Positions 1-7,851 of a DNA stretch of 64,000 nucleotides are shown piece by piece. Under the pieces are notes generated by a model. The model searched no databases and was not told the origin of the DNA. It saw only the letters and a list, made by a program, of their open reading frames with translations. The DNA is from Alphaproteobacteria bacterium. GTDB lineage: Bacteria > Pseudomonadota > Alphaproteobacteria > UBA8366 > Aestuariispiraceae. Positions within the stretch are counted from its first letter, which is position 1. The number at the start of each line of letters is the position of its first letter. Location of the stretch: NCBI GenBank assembly GCA_030065235.1, contig JASJDC010000002.1, positions 830,001-894,000 on the forward strand, given 5' to 3'. The position numbers and the translations under genes are program-made.

Positions 1-547
1 GCGGCGCGAGGGTTGGCGCGGGCGGCGCGGCGCGTTCCGTTCTTTGCAAGACCGGTTGGCGATCGGCGGCGGCGAGGGCGGCGCTCAAGTCGGTAAAGGA
101 GCCTTTCGACGTCGGCTCTGGCGTCCGCTCTGGGTCTTGCGCCGGATTCTGCGCCGGGTCGGCGTCGCGTAAATTCGGTTCAGACTGCAGCGGTTCGGGC
201 GCCGCCTGTTCGGGCGCGGGCGGAGGTGTGCTTTGCTCTGCCGGACCGCGCCTGCCCGGCCGCGGGATCGCGCCGGATTCGACCATCCGGTAGAGCTGCG
301 CCATTTCGGTGCGCGCGCTCTCCAGATCGGCCTTGCTGAAATCATAGGCCCGTTTCAGCGCCAAGAGGTGGCGTGTGGCGCGGGCGTCGGCGGCGCGCCG
401 GGCCAAGATTTCATGCGCCAACGCACAGAGGGCGAACAGGCAGAGGCCCGCCAAGACCGGCGCGCCGACCCGGTCTTCCGGCGCATAAAGCGCGATGGCG
501 ACGGCGGCCGCGCCATAGGCCAGGATCAGACTCACATGCAGAAGCAT
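1..547 (-). CDS. membrane-anchored protein with coiled coil, C-terminus beyond window (possibly EAL-domain protein)
   Basis: Partial gene read on the minus strand from an ATG at 547, with an in-frame stop immediately upstream, open to the window edge (at least 182 residues). Residues 1-22 and about 28-46 are hydrophobic and would form two membrane segments. About 48-92 is a charged, helical stretch likely to be a coiled coil. From about 93 to 150 the chain is rich in Pro, Glu and Gln and looks disordered. This layout (two short TM helices, coiled coil, linker) resembles membrane-anchored EAL-type cyclic-di-GMP phosphodiesterases of alphaproteobacteria, but the catalytic domain lies outside the window, so the function is inference from family resemblance. 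It lies downstream of pyrD in the same direction with a gap of about 118 bases. Confidence 0.6.
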   Translation of the reverse strand, partial: MLLHVSLILAYGAAAVAIALYAPEDRVGAPVLAGLCLFALCALAHEILARRAADARATRHLLALKRAYDFSKADLESARTEMAQLYRMVESGAIPRPGRRGPAEQSTPPPAPEQAAPEPLQSEPNLRDADPAQNPAQDPERTPEPTSKGSFTDLSAALAAADRQPVLQRTERAAPPAPTLAP

Positions 548-665
548 CGCTCACCGGTCTTTGCTATGGGCGTCGCTTCGGGGCGCCGCGCCGCACTATC
601 CTGTTGAAAATCCTACGCTTGCCGGAACCGGCGGACAAGGCGGCGGCGCCCCGCCAATCACCGGG

Positions 666-1751
666 TCAGGCGTCGGCGCCGATCGCCTGGGCGATGCGTG
701 TATGGCCGTCCGCCTTCATCAAATCGACCAGCTCCGACTTGATCCGCCCGATCAGGGTCGGACCCTGATAGGCGAAGGCGGAATAGACCTGCACCAGGCT
801 CGCGCCGGCCCTGATCTTAGCGTAGGCCTCGGCCCCGGAGCCCACACCGCCGACGCCAATGATCGGCAGCGCGCCGTCGGTTCGCCGATAGAGCGCGCGC
901 AACGCCTCGGTTGAGCGGGTGAAGAGCGGCGCGCCGGACAGGCCGCCCGCCTCCGCCGCCTGGGCCGGGTCCAGACCGTCCGGCCGCGCCAGAGTCGTGT
1001 TTGAGACGATCAATCCGTGCAGCAACCCGCTTTCGGCCGCTGAGGCGACGAACCGGGCGATCTCGGCGATATCGTCGTCGGTCAGGTCCGGGGCCAGCTT
1101 GACCAGCACCGGCGGGGCGACGCCGCGGCCATTGACCTGTCGGGCCTCCGAGACCGCCTGCAGGATCGCCGTCAGCGCCGTCGGGTCCTGCAACGCCCGC
1201 AGTCCTGGTGTGTTAGGCGAGGAAACATTGACGACCAAATAATCGGCATGCGGCGACAGGGTCTTGGCCCCAAGCGCATAATCCGCCGCCGCGTCCGCGC
1301 TGGTCTTGTTCTTGCCCAGATTGACGCCGATCGCTCGGTCCCGCGCCCCCCAGCCGCGCCGCGCCAAGCGCGCCTCGGCCGCTGCGGCGCCGGCATTGTT
1401 GAAGCCCATCCGGTTGATGATCGCCTGCTGCGCCGGGGCGCGGAACAGCCTTGGCTTGGGGTTGCCGGGCTGTGGCTTCGGCGTGATCGAACCGACCTCC
1501 GTGAAGCCGAAACCGAGCGACAGGATCTGCGCGAAGACCTCGGCGTTCTTGTCGAACCCGGCGGCGAGACCGATCGGGTTCGGGAAATCCAGATCCAACA
1601 CGCGTACGGCCAGACGCGGATCATCCGTTGGCGGCGACTTTGGCGCCAGGCCGAGCGCAGGGCCCCAGCGCAAGCCCCGCAACGCCCAGTCATGCGCTGT
1701 CTCCGGCGGCAATTTCGTCAGCCAGGACTGCGCGATGTCGATCAGAGCCAT
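666..1751 (-). CDS. pyrD: dihydroorotate dehydrogenase (quinone), class 2
   Basis: Oxidises dihydroorotate to orotate with a membrane quinone as acceptor, step four of de novo pyrimidine synthesis. It is an FMN-dependent TIM barrel of 361 residues, the usual class 2 length with an N-terminal helical extension. Visible signatures are the FMN/substrate strand near 54-70 (PNPIGLAAGFDKN), the conserved VNVSSPNTPGLR at about 174-185 that carries the catalytic serine of class 2 enzymes, and the C-terminal phosphate-binding IGVGGVGSG. Start ATG at 1751. It is divergent from lepA; pyrF of the same pathway lies 3 kb away on the other strand. Confidence 0.96.
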   Translation of the reverse strand: MALIDIAQSWLTKLPPETAHDWALRGLRWGPALGLAPKSPPTDDPRLAVRVLDLDFPNPIGLAAGFDKNAEVFAQILSLGFGFTEVGSITPKPQPGNPKPRLFRAPAQQAIINRMGFNNAGAAAAEARLARRGWGARDRAIGVNLGKNKTSADAAADYALGAKTLSPHADYLVVNVSSPNTPGLRALQDPTALTAILQAVSEARQVNGRGVAPPVLVKLAPDLTDDDIAEIARFVASAAESGLLHGLIVSNTTLARPDGLDPAQAAEAGGLSGAPLFTRSTEALRALYRRTDGALPIIGVGGVGSGAEAYAKIRAGASLVQVYSAFAYQGPTLIGRIKSELVDLMKADGHTRIAQAIGADA

Positions 1752-1908
1752 GGCGGAACTGTATCGGCGCCCCGGACGGCGAATGCAAACCGAAATCGCG
1801 CTGCGCGAAATGCCCGATTGATGGGGCGGGTCCCGAACCTTATGGTGCGCCGCCTTGACCGGCCAACCCCGGCGCGGCGAAGGGTTTCACGATCCGCAAA
1901 GAGCCTTA

Positions 1909-3711
1909 ATGACCGATCTCAGCACCATTCGGAACTTTTCCATCATCGCGCATATCGATCACGGCAAGTCCACCCTGGCCGACCGGTTGATCCAGACTTG
2001 CGGCGGGCTGAGCCAGCGCGAGATGAAGGAGCAGGTGCTCGATTCCATGGATATCGAGCGCGAACGCGGCATCACGATCAAGGCCCAGACCGTACGCCTG
2101 CGCTACACGGCTCAGGATGGGATCGACTACACGCTGAACCTGATCGACACGCCCGGCCATGTCGATTTCTCCTATGAGGTCTCGCGCAGCCTGTCGGCTT
2201 GTGAAGGCTCGCTGCTGATCGTCGATTCCAGCCAAGGGGTCGAGGCGCAAACCCTCGCCAATGTCTATTTGGCGCTCGACAATGATCACGAGATCATCCC
2301 GGTCTTGAACAAGATCGACCTGCCGGCGTCGGAGCCGGAAAGGGTCAAGGCGCAAATCGAGGAAGTGATCGGCATCGACGCCAGCGACGCGATCCCTGTT
2401 TCCGCGAAGACCGGGAATGGGATTGAGGAATTGCTTGAGGCGATTGTCACCCGCCTGCCGCCGCCCAAGGGCGATGCGTCGGAACCATTGAAGGCGCTGT
2501 TGGTCGATAGCTGGTATGACGCTTATCTCGGCGTCGTCGCGCTGGTTCGGGTGCGCGACGGCGAACTCAAGAAGGGACAGAAGGTCCGCATGATGTCGAC
2601 CGGCGCCGCTCACGAAGTGGATCGGGTCGGCGTGTTGACGCCGAAAGGCCTGATGGTCGACAGGCTGGGGCCGGGCGAGGTCGGCTTCATCACCGCCGCG
2701 ATCAAGTCCGTCGCCGATTGCAAGGTCGGCGATACGCTGACCGATGAGCGCAAGCCGGCTGCGGAACCCTTGTCTGGCTTTAAGCCGTCGGTGCCGGTCG
2801 TTTTCTGCGGCCTGTTCCCGGTCGACAGTTCCGAGTTCGAGGCGCTGCGGGAGGCGATGGGCAAGCTGGCGTTGAACGATTCCAGCTTCCATTTCGAGAT
2901 GGAGACCTCCGCCGCTTTGGGCTTCGGCTTCCGTTGCGGCTTTCTCGGGCTGCTGCATCTGGAAATCATCCAGGAGCGGCTGGCGCGCGAGTTCAATCTG
3001 GAGCTGATTTCGACCGCGCCGTCGGTGGTCTACAAGATCACGCTGTCGGATGGGGCCGTGCTGAACCTGCACAATCCGGCCGATTATCCCGATCCGACCC
3101 GCATCGAGTCCGTGGAGGAGCCTTGGATCAAGGCGACGATCCTGGTGCCGGACGAGTATCTTGGACCGGTCCTGACGCTCTGCACCGAACGGCGCGGCGA
3201 ACAGGTGGACCTGACCTATGTCGGCTCGCGCGCCATGGTCGTCTATCGCCTGCCGCTGAACGAGGTGGTGTTCGATTTCTATGACCGGTTGAAGTCGGTC
3301 AGTCGCGGCTATGCGAGTTTCGATTACGAGATGGACGGCTATCGCGAGGGCGATCTGGTCAAGGTCTCGATCCTGGTCAATGGCGATCCGGTCGATGCGC
3401 TGGCGATGATCGTGCACAAGACGCAATCCGAGTTTCGCGGCCGCGCCATCTGCAAGCGCCTCAAGGATCTCATCCCACGTCAATTGTTCAAGGTTGCGTT
3501 GCAGGCGGCGATCGGCGGCAAGGTGATCGCGCGCGAGACCATCGGCGCCCTGCGCAAGGATGTGACCGCCAAATGCTATGGCGGCGATGTCTCGCGGAAA
3601 CGGAAGCTCCTGGACAAACAGAAAGAGGGCAAGAAACGGATGCGCCAGTTCGGCAAGGTCGACATCCCGCAATCCGCCTTCCTCGACGCCCTCAAAATGG
3701 GCGACAACTGA
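1909..3711 (+). CDS. lepA: elongation factor 4, translational GTPase LepA
   Basis: Ribosome-associated GTPase of the EF-G-like family, 600 residues, matching the usual length. The G1 loop AHIDHGKST is at 14-22, DTPGH at 80-84 and NKID at 134-137, and the LepA-specific C-terminal domain ends in a basic tail ([18 protein letters not shown] region). The reading frame is open upstream to 1855, but the ATG at 1909 gives the family-typical start [10 protein letters not shown]. It is divergent from pyrD and followed at once by a TerB-domain gene. Confidence 0.97.
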   Translation: MTDLSTIRNFSIIAHIDHGKSTLADRLIQTCGGLSQREMKEQVLDSMDIERERGITIKAQTVRLRYTAQDGIDYTLNLIDTPGHVDFSYEVSRSLSACEGSLLIVDSSQGVEAQTLANVYLALDNDHEIIPVLNKIDLPASEPERVKAQIEEVIGIDASDAIPVSAKTGNGIEELLEAIVTRLPPPKGDASEPLKALLVDSWYDAYLGVVALVRVRDGELKKGQKVRMMSTGAAHEVDRVGVLTPKGLMVDRLGPGEVGFITAAIKSVADCKVGDTLTDERKPAAEPLSGFKPSVPVVFCGLFPVDSSEFEALREAMGKLALNDSSFHFEMETSAALGFGFRCGFLGLLHLEIIQERLAREFNLELISTAPSVVYKITLSDGAVLNLHNPADYPDPTRIESVEEPWIKATILVPDEYLGPVLTLCTERRGEQVDLTYVGSRAMVVYRLPLNEVVFDFYDRLKSVSRGYASFDYEMDGYREGDLVKVSILVNGDPVDALAMIVHKTQSEFRGRAICKRLKDLIPRQLFKVALQAAIGGKVIARETIGALRKDVTAKCYGGDVSRKRKLLDKQKEGKKRMRQFGKVDIPQSAFLDALKMGDN

Positions 3712-3726
3712 CGGGTGAATGCAATC

Positions 3727-4215
3727 ATGATTTCGAAGATCAAAAGCTTCCTGTTCGAAAAGCAGGGCGCGACCGATGCGGCCAAACATTCCGCCGAGGA
3801 ATTGCATATCGCCGCCGCCGCCTTGTTGCTGGAGGCCGGCATGCTGGACGGCGAACTGGCCGAGACCGAACGCGCCGAGACCGCGCGCCTGGTTCGCGCC
3901 CGTTTCGAGCTGAGCGAGGAAGAGACCGCCCTGATCATGCAGGATGCCGAGGCGCGCGCCGCCGATGCGGTCGATATCCACCAGTTCCTGCGCGTGTTGG
4001 TCGCCAATTTCGATCATGAGGAACAGGTGCAACTGATCGAAATGCTCTGGGAGGTCGTCTATGCCGACGGAGTCGTGCATGACTATGAGGCCAATCTGGT
4101 CCGCCGGGTCACCGGCATGACGGGCGTCAGCGACCGGGAGTCCGGCGCCGCGCGGAAACGCGCCCAGGCGAAGGCGGAAGCCAAGGGCTCGGCTCAAAGC
4201 CAGGCGACGGATTGA
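3727..4215 (+). CDS. TerB-family protein
   Basis: Small soluble acidic helical protein (162 residues) of the TerB (tellurite resistance protein B-like) fold. The central HIAAAALLLEAGMLDGELAE and later HEEQVQLIEMLWEVVYADG blocks are the two acidic helical repeats typical of the family, which can bind divalent metals. The C-terminus is charged and Ala/Lys-rich. A GTG at 3715 is in frame, but ATG 3727 gives a more compact start. It begins 15 bases after lepA, so co-transcription is likely. No tellurite operon partners are present, so a tellurite role is not supported; function is unknown beyond the fold. Confidence 0.85.
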   Translation: MISKIKSFLFEKQGATDAAKHSAEELHIAAAALLLEAGMLDGELAETERAETARLVRARFELSEEETALIMQDAEARAADAVDIHQFLRVLVANFDHEEQVQLIEMLWEVVYADGVVHDYEANLVRRVTGMTGVSDRESGAARKRAQAKAEAKGSAQSQATD

Positions 4216-4279
4216 TCCCGCCGCGCGACCCGGTCCATACTCTGAGCGACCGTTTCTCTGACTTCCAATCGGGACCGCC

Positions 4280-4666
4280 ATGCGTCTGATTTCCTGGATC
4301 GTCACACTCGCGCTCGCCATCGTCGCGGCCTCTTTCGCCGTCTCGAATCCGGGAAGCGTCACATTGGCGCTCTGGCCGACGCCGTTCGAATTGAGCGCGC
4401 CGGTCTATCTGATCGTCTTCATCCCCTTCCTGCTCGGCTTCGTCCTCGGCGGCCTATCGAGCTGGTTCGCGGCCGGCCGCACAAGGGGACGCGCGCGTCA
4501 GGCGGAACGCAGCGCCTACGCGGCCCAGCGCGAGGCGGACGAGGCCCATCGCGACGCCGAGGCGACGGGCCGCGAACTTGAGGAAACCCGCACGCAACTC
4601 AGCGACCTGGAACGCCAATCTAAGGCGCTGACCGTCTCCGGCGATACGGGATCGAAAGCGGCCTAG
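4280..4666 (+). CDS. lapA: LapA-family membrane protein (DUF1049)
   Basis: 128-residue inner-membrane protein. Two hydrophobic segments lie at about 4-24 and 38-60, followed by a charged coiled-coil tail (about 65-115, rich in Glu, Arg and Gln). This is the LapA/YciS layout, linked in enterobacteria to regulation of lipopolysaccharide assembly. It directly precedes pyrF with a 25-base gap; the lapA-pyrF neighbourhood is common in alphaproteobacteria, although the ihfB gene often found in front is not here. Confidence 0.82.
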   Translation: MRLISWIVTLALAIVAASFAVSNPGSVTLALWPTPFELSAPVYLIVFIPFLLGFVLGGLSSWFAAGRTRGRARQAERSAYAAQREADEAHRDAEATGRELEETRTQLSDLERQSKALTVSGDTGSKAA

Positions 4667-4691
4667 GGTCGCGTGGACCGGGGGAGGTCTG

Positions 4692-5462
4692 GTGGCGCAT
4701 CCGCGGCCGAACACGACTGCGCAGCGAATCCTGGTCGCGCTCGACACGCCGGATGTCGGGCACGCCGTCGCGCTCAGCCGGTCGCTCACCGGGATTGTGG
4801 GCGGGGTCAAGTTGGGGCTCGAATTCTTCAATCATAACGGGCCGGAGGGCGTGCGGCGGGTCGCCCGCGCCGGGCTCGCGGAAACACCGCGCGGGGCGCC
4901 GACGGCGACCCAACCCTTTTTCCTCGATCTGAAATATCACGATATTCCGAACACGGTGGCGGGCGCGGTGCGGGCTGCGGTCGCGCTGGGTCCGATGATC
5001 TTGAATGTGCATGCGTCCGGCGGGGCGGCGATGATGAAGGCGGCCATGGATGCGGCCCATTTCGCCGCCGAGCCGCTTGGCGTCGCCCGCCCGATCATGA
5101 TCGCCGTGACCGTCCTGACCAGCCTGGATGATGAGGATTTGTCCGCCGTGGGTCAGGCCGGCCCCACCGCCGATCAGGCTGTGCGACTCGCTGAACTGGC
5201 GCAACAGTCGGGCATGGACGGCGTCGTCTGCTCGCCGCATGAGATCACACGCATCCGCGCGGCCTGCGGCCCCGACTTCCGCCTGATCACGCCAGGCGTC
5301 CGGCCGGCGGGCGCCGACCGAGGCGATCAGAAACGCATCATGACGCCGGTTGAGGCGGTCCAGGCCGGCGCCGACTGGCTGGTCATCGGCCGCCCGATCA
5401 CCCAGGCCGCCGACCCGGCCTCGGCGGCGCGGGCGATCGCCGAAGAGCTGGCGGCGGCGTGA
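4692..5462 (+). CDS. pyrF: orotidine 5'-phosphate decarboxylase
   Basis: Decarboxylates OMP to UMP, the last step of de novo UMP synthesis. TIM barrel of 256 residues. The catalytic DLKYHD array (Asp79-Lys81-Asp84) in the family motif DLKYHDIPNTV is intact, a preceding Lys40 (VGGVKLG) completes the charged network, and the phosphate-binding VIGRPIT lies near the C-terminus. Start is GTG at 4692; no ATG lies near it in frame. Follows lapA closely, so probably one transcript. Confidence 0.95.
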   Translation: MAHPRPNTTAQRILVALDTPDVGHAVALSRSLTGIVGGVKLGLEFFNHNGPEGVRRVARAGLAETPRGAPTATQPFFLDLKYHDIPNTVAGAVRAAVALGPMILNVHASGGAAMMKAAMDAAHFAAEPLGVARPIMIAVTVLTSLDDEDLSAVGQAGPTADQAVRLAELAQQSGMDGVVCSPHEITRIRAACGPDFRLITPGVRPAGADRGDQKRIMTPVEAVQAGADWLVIGRPITQAADPASAARAIAEELAAA

Positions 5463-5483
5463 TGGTTGCTCACGTGCCCCGTC

Positions 5484-5545
5484 GCCCCGGACTTGATCCG
5501 GGGCCTATGGTTCCGTCCAATGGATGCCGACTCGGGGGCCGGCAT
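5484..5545. repeat. REP-like palindromic element
   Basis: Between pyrF and the aldo/keto reductase. A perfect 8-bp stem (GCCCCGGA / TCCGGGGC) with loop CTTGA spans 5484-5504. It is followed by a second imperfect inverted repeat, ATGCCG at about 5523 paired with CGGCAT at about 5541. The core CCCCGGACTTGATCCGGGG is familiar to me as a dispersed intergenic palindrome in many alphaproteobacteria. Only one copy was noticed in this window. Confidence 0.6.
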
Positions 5546-5607
5546 GCCGGACTCGCGCTTTGTCGCCGCTTCTCTCTCCCATCATTCTAACCAAGGACCC
5601 TTCCGAC

Positions 5608-6534
5608 ATGACTGCTCCTGACCTCGCCTTCGCGCCGATCCATCCCGACGGGCCCGCCCTGTCGCGTTTCGTCTGGGGCGCTTGGCGTCTGGCCGAAGCG
5701 GACTACGCCAATGATCCCGGCGCCGTCGCATCGGTGATCGAGGAGCTGGTCACGCTCGGCGTCACAAGCATCGATCACGCCGACATCTATGGCGGCTATA
5801 CCTGCGAGGCCTTGTTCGGCGCGGCGATCAAGGCGCGTCCTTCTCTACGCGACGCGATTCAGATCGTGACCAAGACCGATATCGCGCTGATCTCGCCGAA
5901 CCGGCCGGATCATCTTGTGAAACACTATGACACCAGCCGCGACCATATTCTCGCCTCGGTCGACCGGTCGCTCGCCAATCTATCGGTCGATTATATCGAT
6001 CTGCTGCTGCTGCACCGGCCGGACCCGCTGATGGATGCGGACGAGACGGCCGGCGCGCTGAGCGCCGTGCGGGCGGCCGGCAAGGTCGGCCATATCGGCG
6101 TTTCGAATTTCACACCGAGCCAGATGGCTTTGCTGCAATCGCGTCTCGATTCTCCGCTGGTCACCAATCAGATCGAACTGTCGGCGCTGCATCTCGACCC
6201 GCTGCATGACGGGACGTTGGACTATCTGCAGCAGCACCGGATGCGGCCGATGATCTGGTCGCCCCTGGCCGGCGCCGATCTGCTGACCGGAACGTCGGAG
6301 CGCCACAAAGCCGTGCGCGATGTGATGGAGGGAATGCTCGAAGAAACCGGCGCCGAGACAATCGTCCAACTGGCGCTGGCCTTCATCCTGCGCCATCCGA
6401 GCAAGCCTCTGCCGATCCTGGGCAGCATGAAGATGGATCGCCTGCGTTCGATGATCGCCGCCGAGCGCATCACGCTCACCCGCCAGCAATGGTTCTCAAT
6501 CTGGCAAGCCAGCGCCGGGCGGGAAGTTCCGTAG
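5608..6534 (+). CDS. aldo/keto reductase, YdhF-like
   Basis: NADP-dependent oxidoreductase of the aldo/keto reductase superfamily (308 residues, TIM barrel). The catalytic tetrad is recognisable: Asp and Tyr in DHADIYGGYTCE, Lys in IVTKTDI, and His in LLLLHRPDP. It ends with the cofactor-binding region PLPILGSMKMDRL. The sequence runs close to the E. coli YdhF oxidoreductase pattern. The frame is open from 5524, but ATG 5608 (MTAPDLAF) fits the family. Substrate unknown. Confidence 0.88.
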   Translation: MTAPDLAFAPIHPDGPALSRFVWGAWRLAEADYANDPGAVASVIEELVTLGVTSIDHADIYGGYTCEALFGAAIKARPSLRDAIQIVTKTDIALISPNRPDHLVKHYDTSRDHILASVDRSLANLSVDYIDLLLLHRPDPLMDADETAGALSAVRAAGKVGHIGVSNFTPSQMALLQSRLDSPLVTNQIELSALHLDPLHDGTLDYLQQHRMRPMIWSPLAGADLLTGTSERHKAVRDVMEGMLEETGAETIVQLALAFILRHPSKPLPILGSMKMDRLRSMIAAERITLTRQQWFSIWQASAGREVP

Positions 6535-6638
6535 GTGGTGTCAATGCTGGGCACAAGGCCGCGCTTATAAAAACTGTTTTTTGGGAGTCTGACTTCTCGT
6601 CACCTTTATCTAGATCGCAGTTTGGGTGAAGGCGTCCC

Positions 6639-6669
6639 AACACTGAATTAGTGTTATCCCTCAATTCAG
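6639..6669. other. overlapping inverted repeats beside the low-GC gene
   Basis: AACACT (6639-6644) pairs with AGTGTT (6650-6655) around a 5-base loop. CTGAATT (6643-6649) also pairs with AATTCAG (6663-6669). The two stems share bases and so exclude each other. They lie just beyond the stop of the minus-strand gene at 6691, where they could act in 3'-end processing. No T-run follows, so a standard terminator is not evident. Confidence 0.35.
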
Positions 6670-6690
6670 CCTATATCAATCGACGGCTCA

Positions 6691-7539
6691 TTATTGCTCG
6701 TGTTGCAGCGAATCAGTTTTCCTCATTGCAGTTAACATCAAGCGAAAGAAATCGTCTTCTTTTGTAAGGTTCTCGAGAACATCAACGAGACGAACAGGTG
6801 CCCGATACCCTTTATACGCTTCATGAAAGATGGCTTTAAGTTCGTATGGAATCTCAAAGACTTCGTAGCCTTCAGGTGTAGGGCTCGGAGCGAAAAACAC
6901 CCTGGCTGTTTCCAATTGGTTTTCGTTTTCAACGGTTGTTTCTACTTGGATACCAATAGCACCAGCTAAGCTGGTTCCTATGCAAACAGCCTCATCGACT
7001 GGCGCTTCATATTCTCCTGTTATCAGAAGAACAGCACCAATGATCTGATCTCTATCAGAGTTTAAGAACGTCACACCAATGCAAATCTTCTCACTGCTTC
7101 TACTTGCAACTACATCCTCGGTTAGCGGTTCACCGCCAAATGAATTAGCCATGCGTCGATAGTATTCATTGAAAATATCAACAACCTTTTGTGTTCCTCG
7201 AGACGCTGCAAGGACTAGGAAGTTCGACGTTCCATCGTATTCCTCAGTGGGGACCCCTAGTTCGGAATAGAAAACCTTAAGGCTTCGTTCAAGGTTTTGT
7301 AAAAGTCGTTCAGTATCTTTGCTGGCGTCAAGTCGCAGAGTGTAGGGCCTGATCGGATCTCTCCAGACTGGAACAACGCCGTTCTCGAAATAGACGATAT
7401 CATCGAGTCCAGTCAGGTTTTTTATGCCGTATTTGGACGCATTGGCGCCAAATCGATCCTCCGCCAATACTTGTGAAGTCGCCAAGCAAAGGATGGCGAT
7501 GATGAGACCACGGCTCAAGTTGTTCAGACACGCTTTCAC
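6691..7539 (-). CDS. secreted protein of unknown function, DUF2927-like
   Basis: Function not recognised. From a GTG at 7539 the product (282 residues) opens with a textbook signal peptide: KACLNN, then a hydrophobic core, then SQVLA before EDRFG. The frame is also open to an ATG at 7698, which would place the hydrophobic segment about 60 residues inside; I prefer the GTG because it makes the signal peptide N-terminal, though no strong ribosome site precedes either start. The mature part (a W-x-x-P-I-R segment, a NFLVLAA strand, two cysteines near CIGVTF and CIGTSLAG) loosely recalls DUF2927 proteins of Rhodobacterales but lacks their HExxQ-like motif. Base composition is clearly lower in GC than both sides (hand counts of two 60-base lines gave 40% and 45%), suggesting acquisition by transfer. 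Confidence 0.6.
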   Translation of the reverse strand: MKACLNNLSRGLIIAILCLATSQVLAEDRFGANASKYGIKNLTGLDDIVYFENGVVPVWRDPIRPYTLRLDASKDTERLLQNLERSLKVFYSELGVPTEEYDGTSNFLVLAASRGTQKVVDIFNEYYRRMANSFGGEPLTEDVVASRSSEKICIGVTFLNSDRDQIIGAVLLITGEYEAPVDEAVCIGTSLAGAIGIQVETTVENENQLETARVFFAPSPTPEGYEVFEIPYELKAIFHEAYKGYRAPVRLVDVLENLTKEDDFFRLMLTAMRKTDSLQHEQ

Positions 7540-7851
7540 GCTTCGGCGCCTGTTTGTCGAGTTTGAGCAAGAAACTTGTCGGGGTATTGCCGACAGGGTT
7601 TTGTCGTAGAGACTACTGTATTTCCTACCCGAATAGGTATTTATGAGCTGACCGTTAAGCAACATTGCATGGCTCGTGTTCTTGGGCCCTTCACGCAATC
7701 CGTTCTAGTTCAGAAGCGATTCGCGAAAAACACAATCAACGCTACTGGAGCGAAAAAGAATCGTCGAGCGTGAAGATAAAGGAGGATCAAGTTGCCGAAG
7801 GCGAATGGTGATCGGGCTGTGTGAAGCCGATTCACTTAGGTCATATTCGCC
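7540..7851. other. 312-base gap of lower GC; no complete gene
   Basis: Between the secreted-protein gene and the end of typA. The minus strand holds the possible N-terminal extension of the secreted protein up to 7698. The plus strand holds a strong Shine-Dalgarno-like AAAGGAGG at 7778-7785, with a TTG 7 bases further on starting a 10-codon reading frame (7792-7824) that ends in TGA. I see no tRNA, terminator or longer gene. Confidence 0.5.

Noticed and set aside
3727-4215. Tellurite resistance system
   Set aside because: Only a TerB-type domain is present, without terC, terD, terE or terA neighbours.
1906-4362. 818-codon open frame antisense to lepA and the TerB gene
   Set aside because: It is the mirror of a GC-rich coding frame; composition (His, Gln, Asp, Arg rich) and lack of any motif mark it as a shadow.
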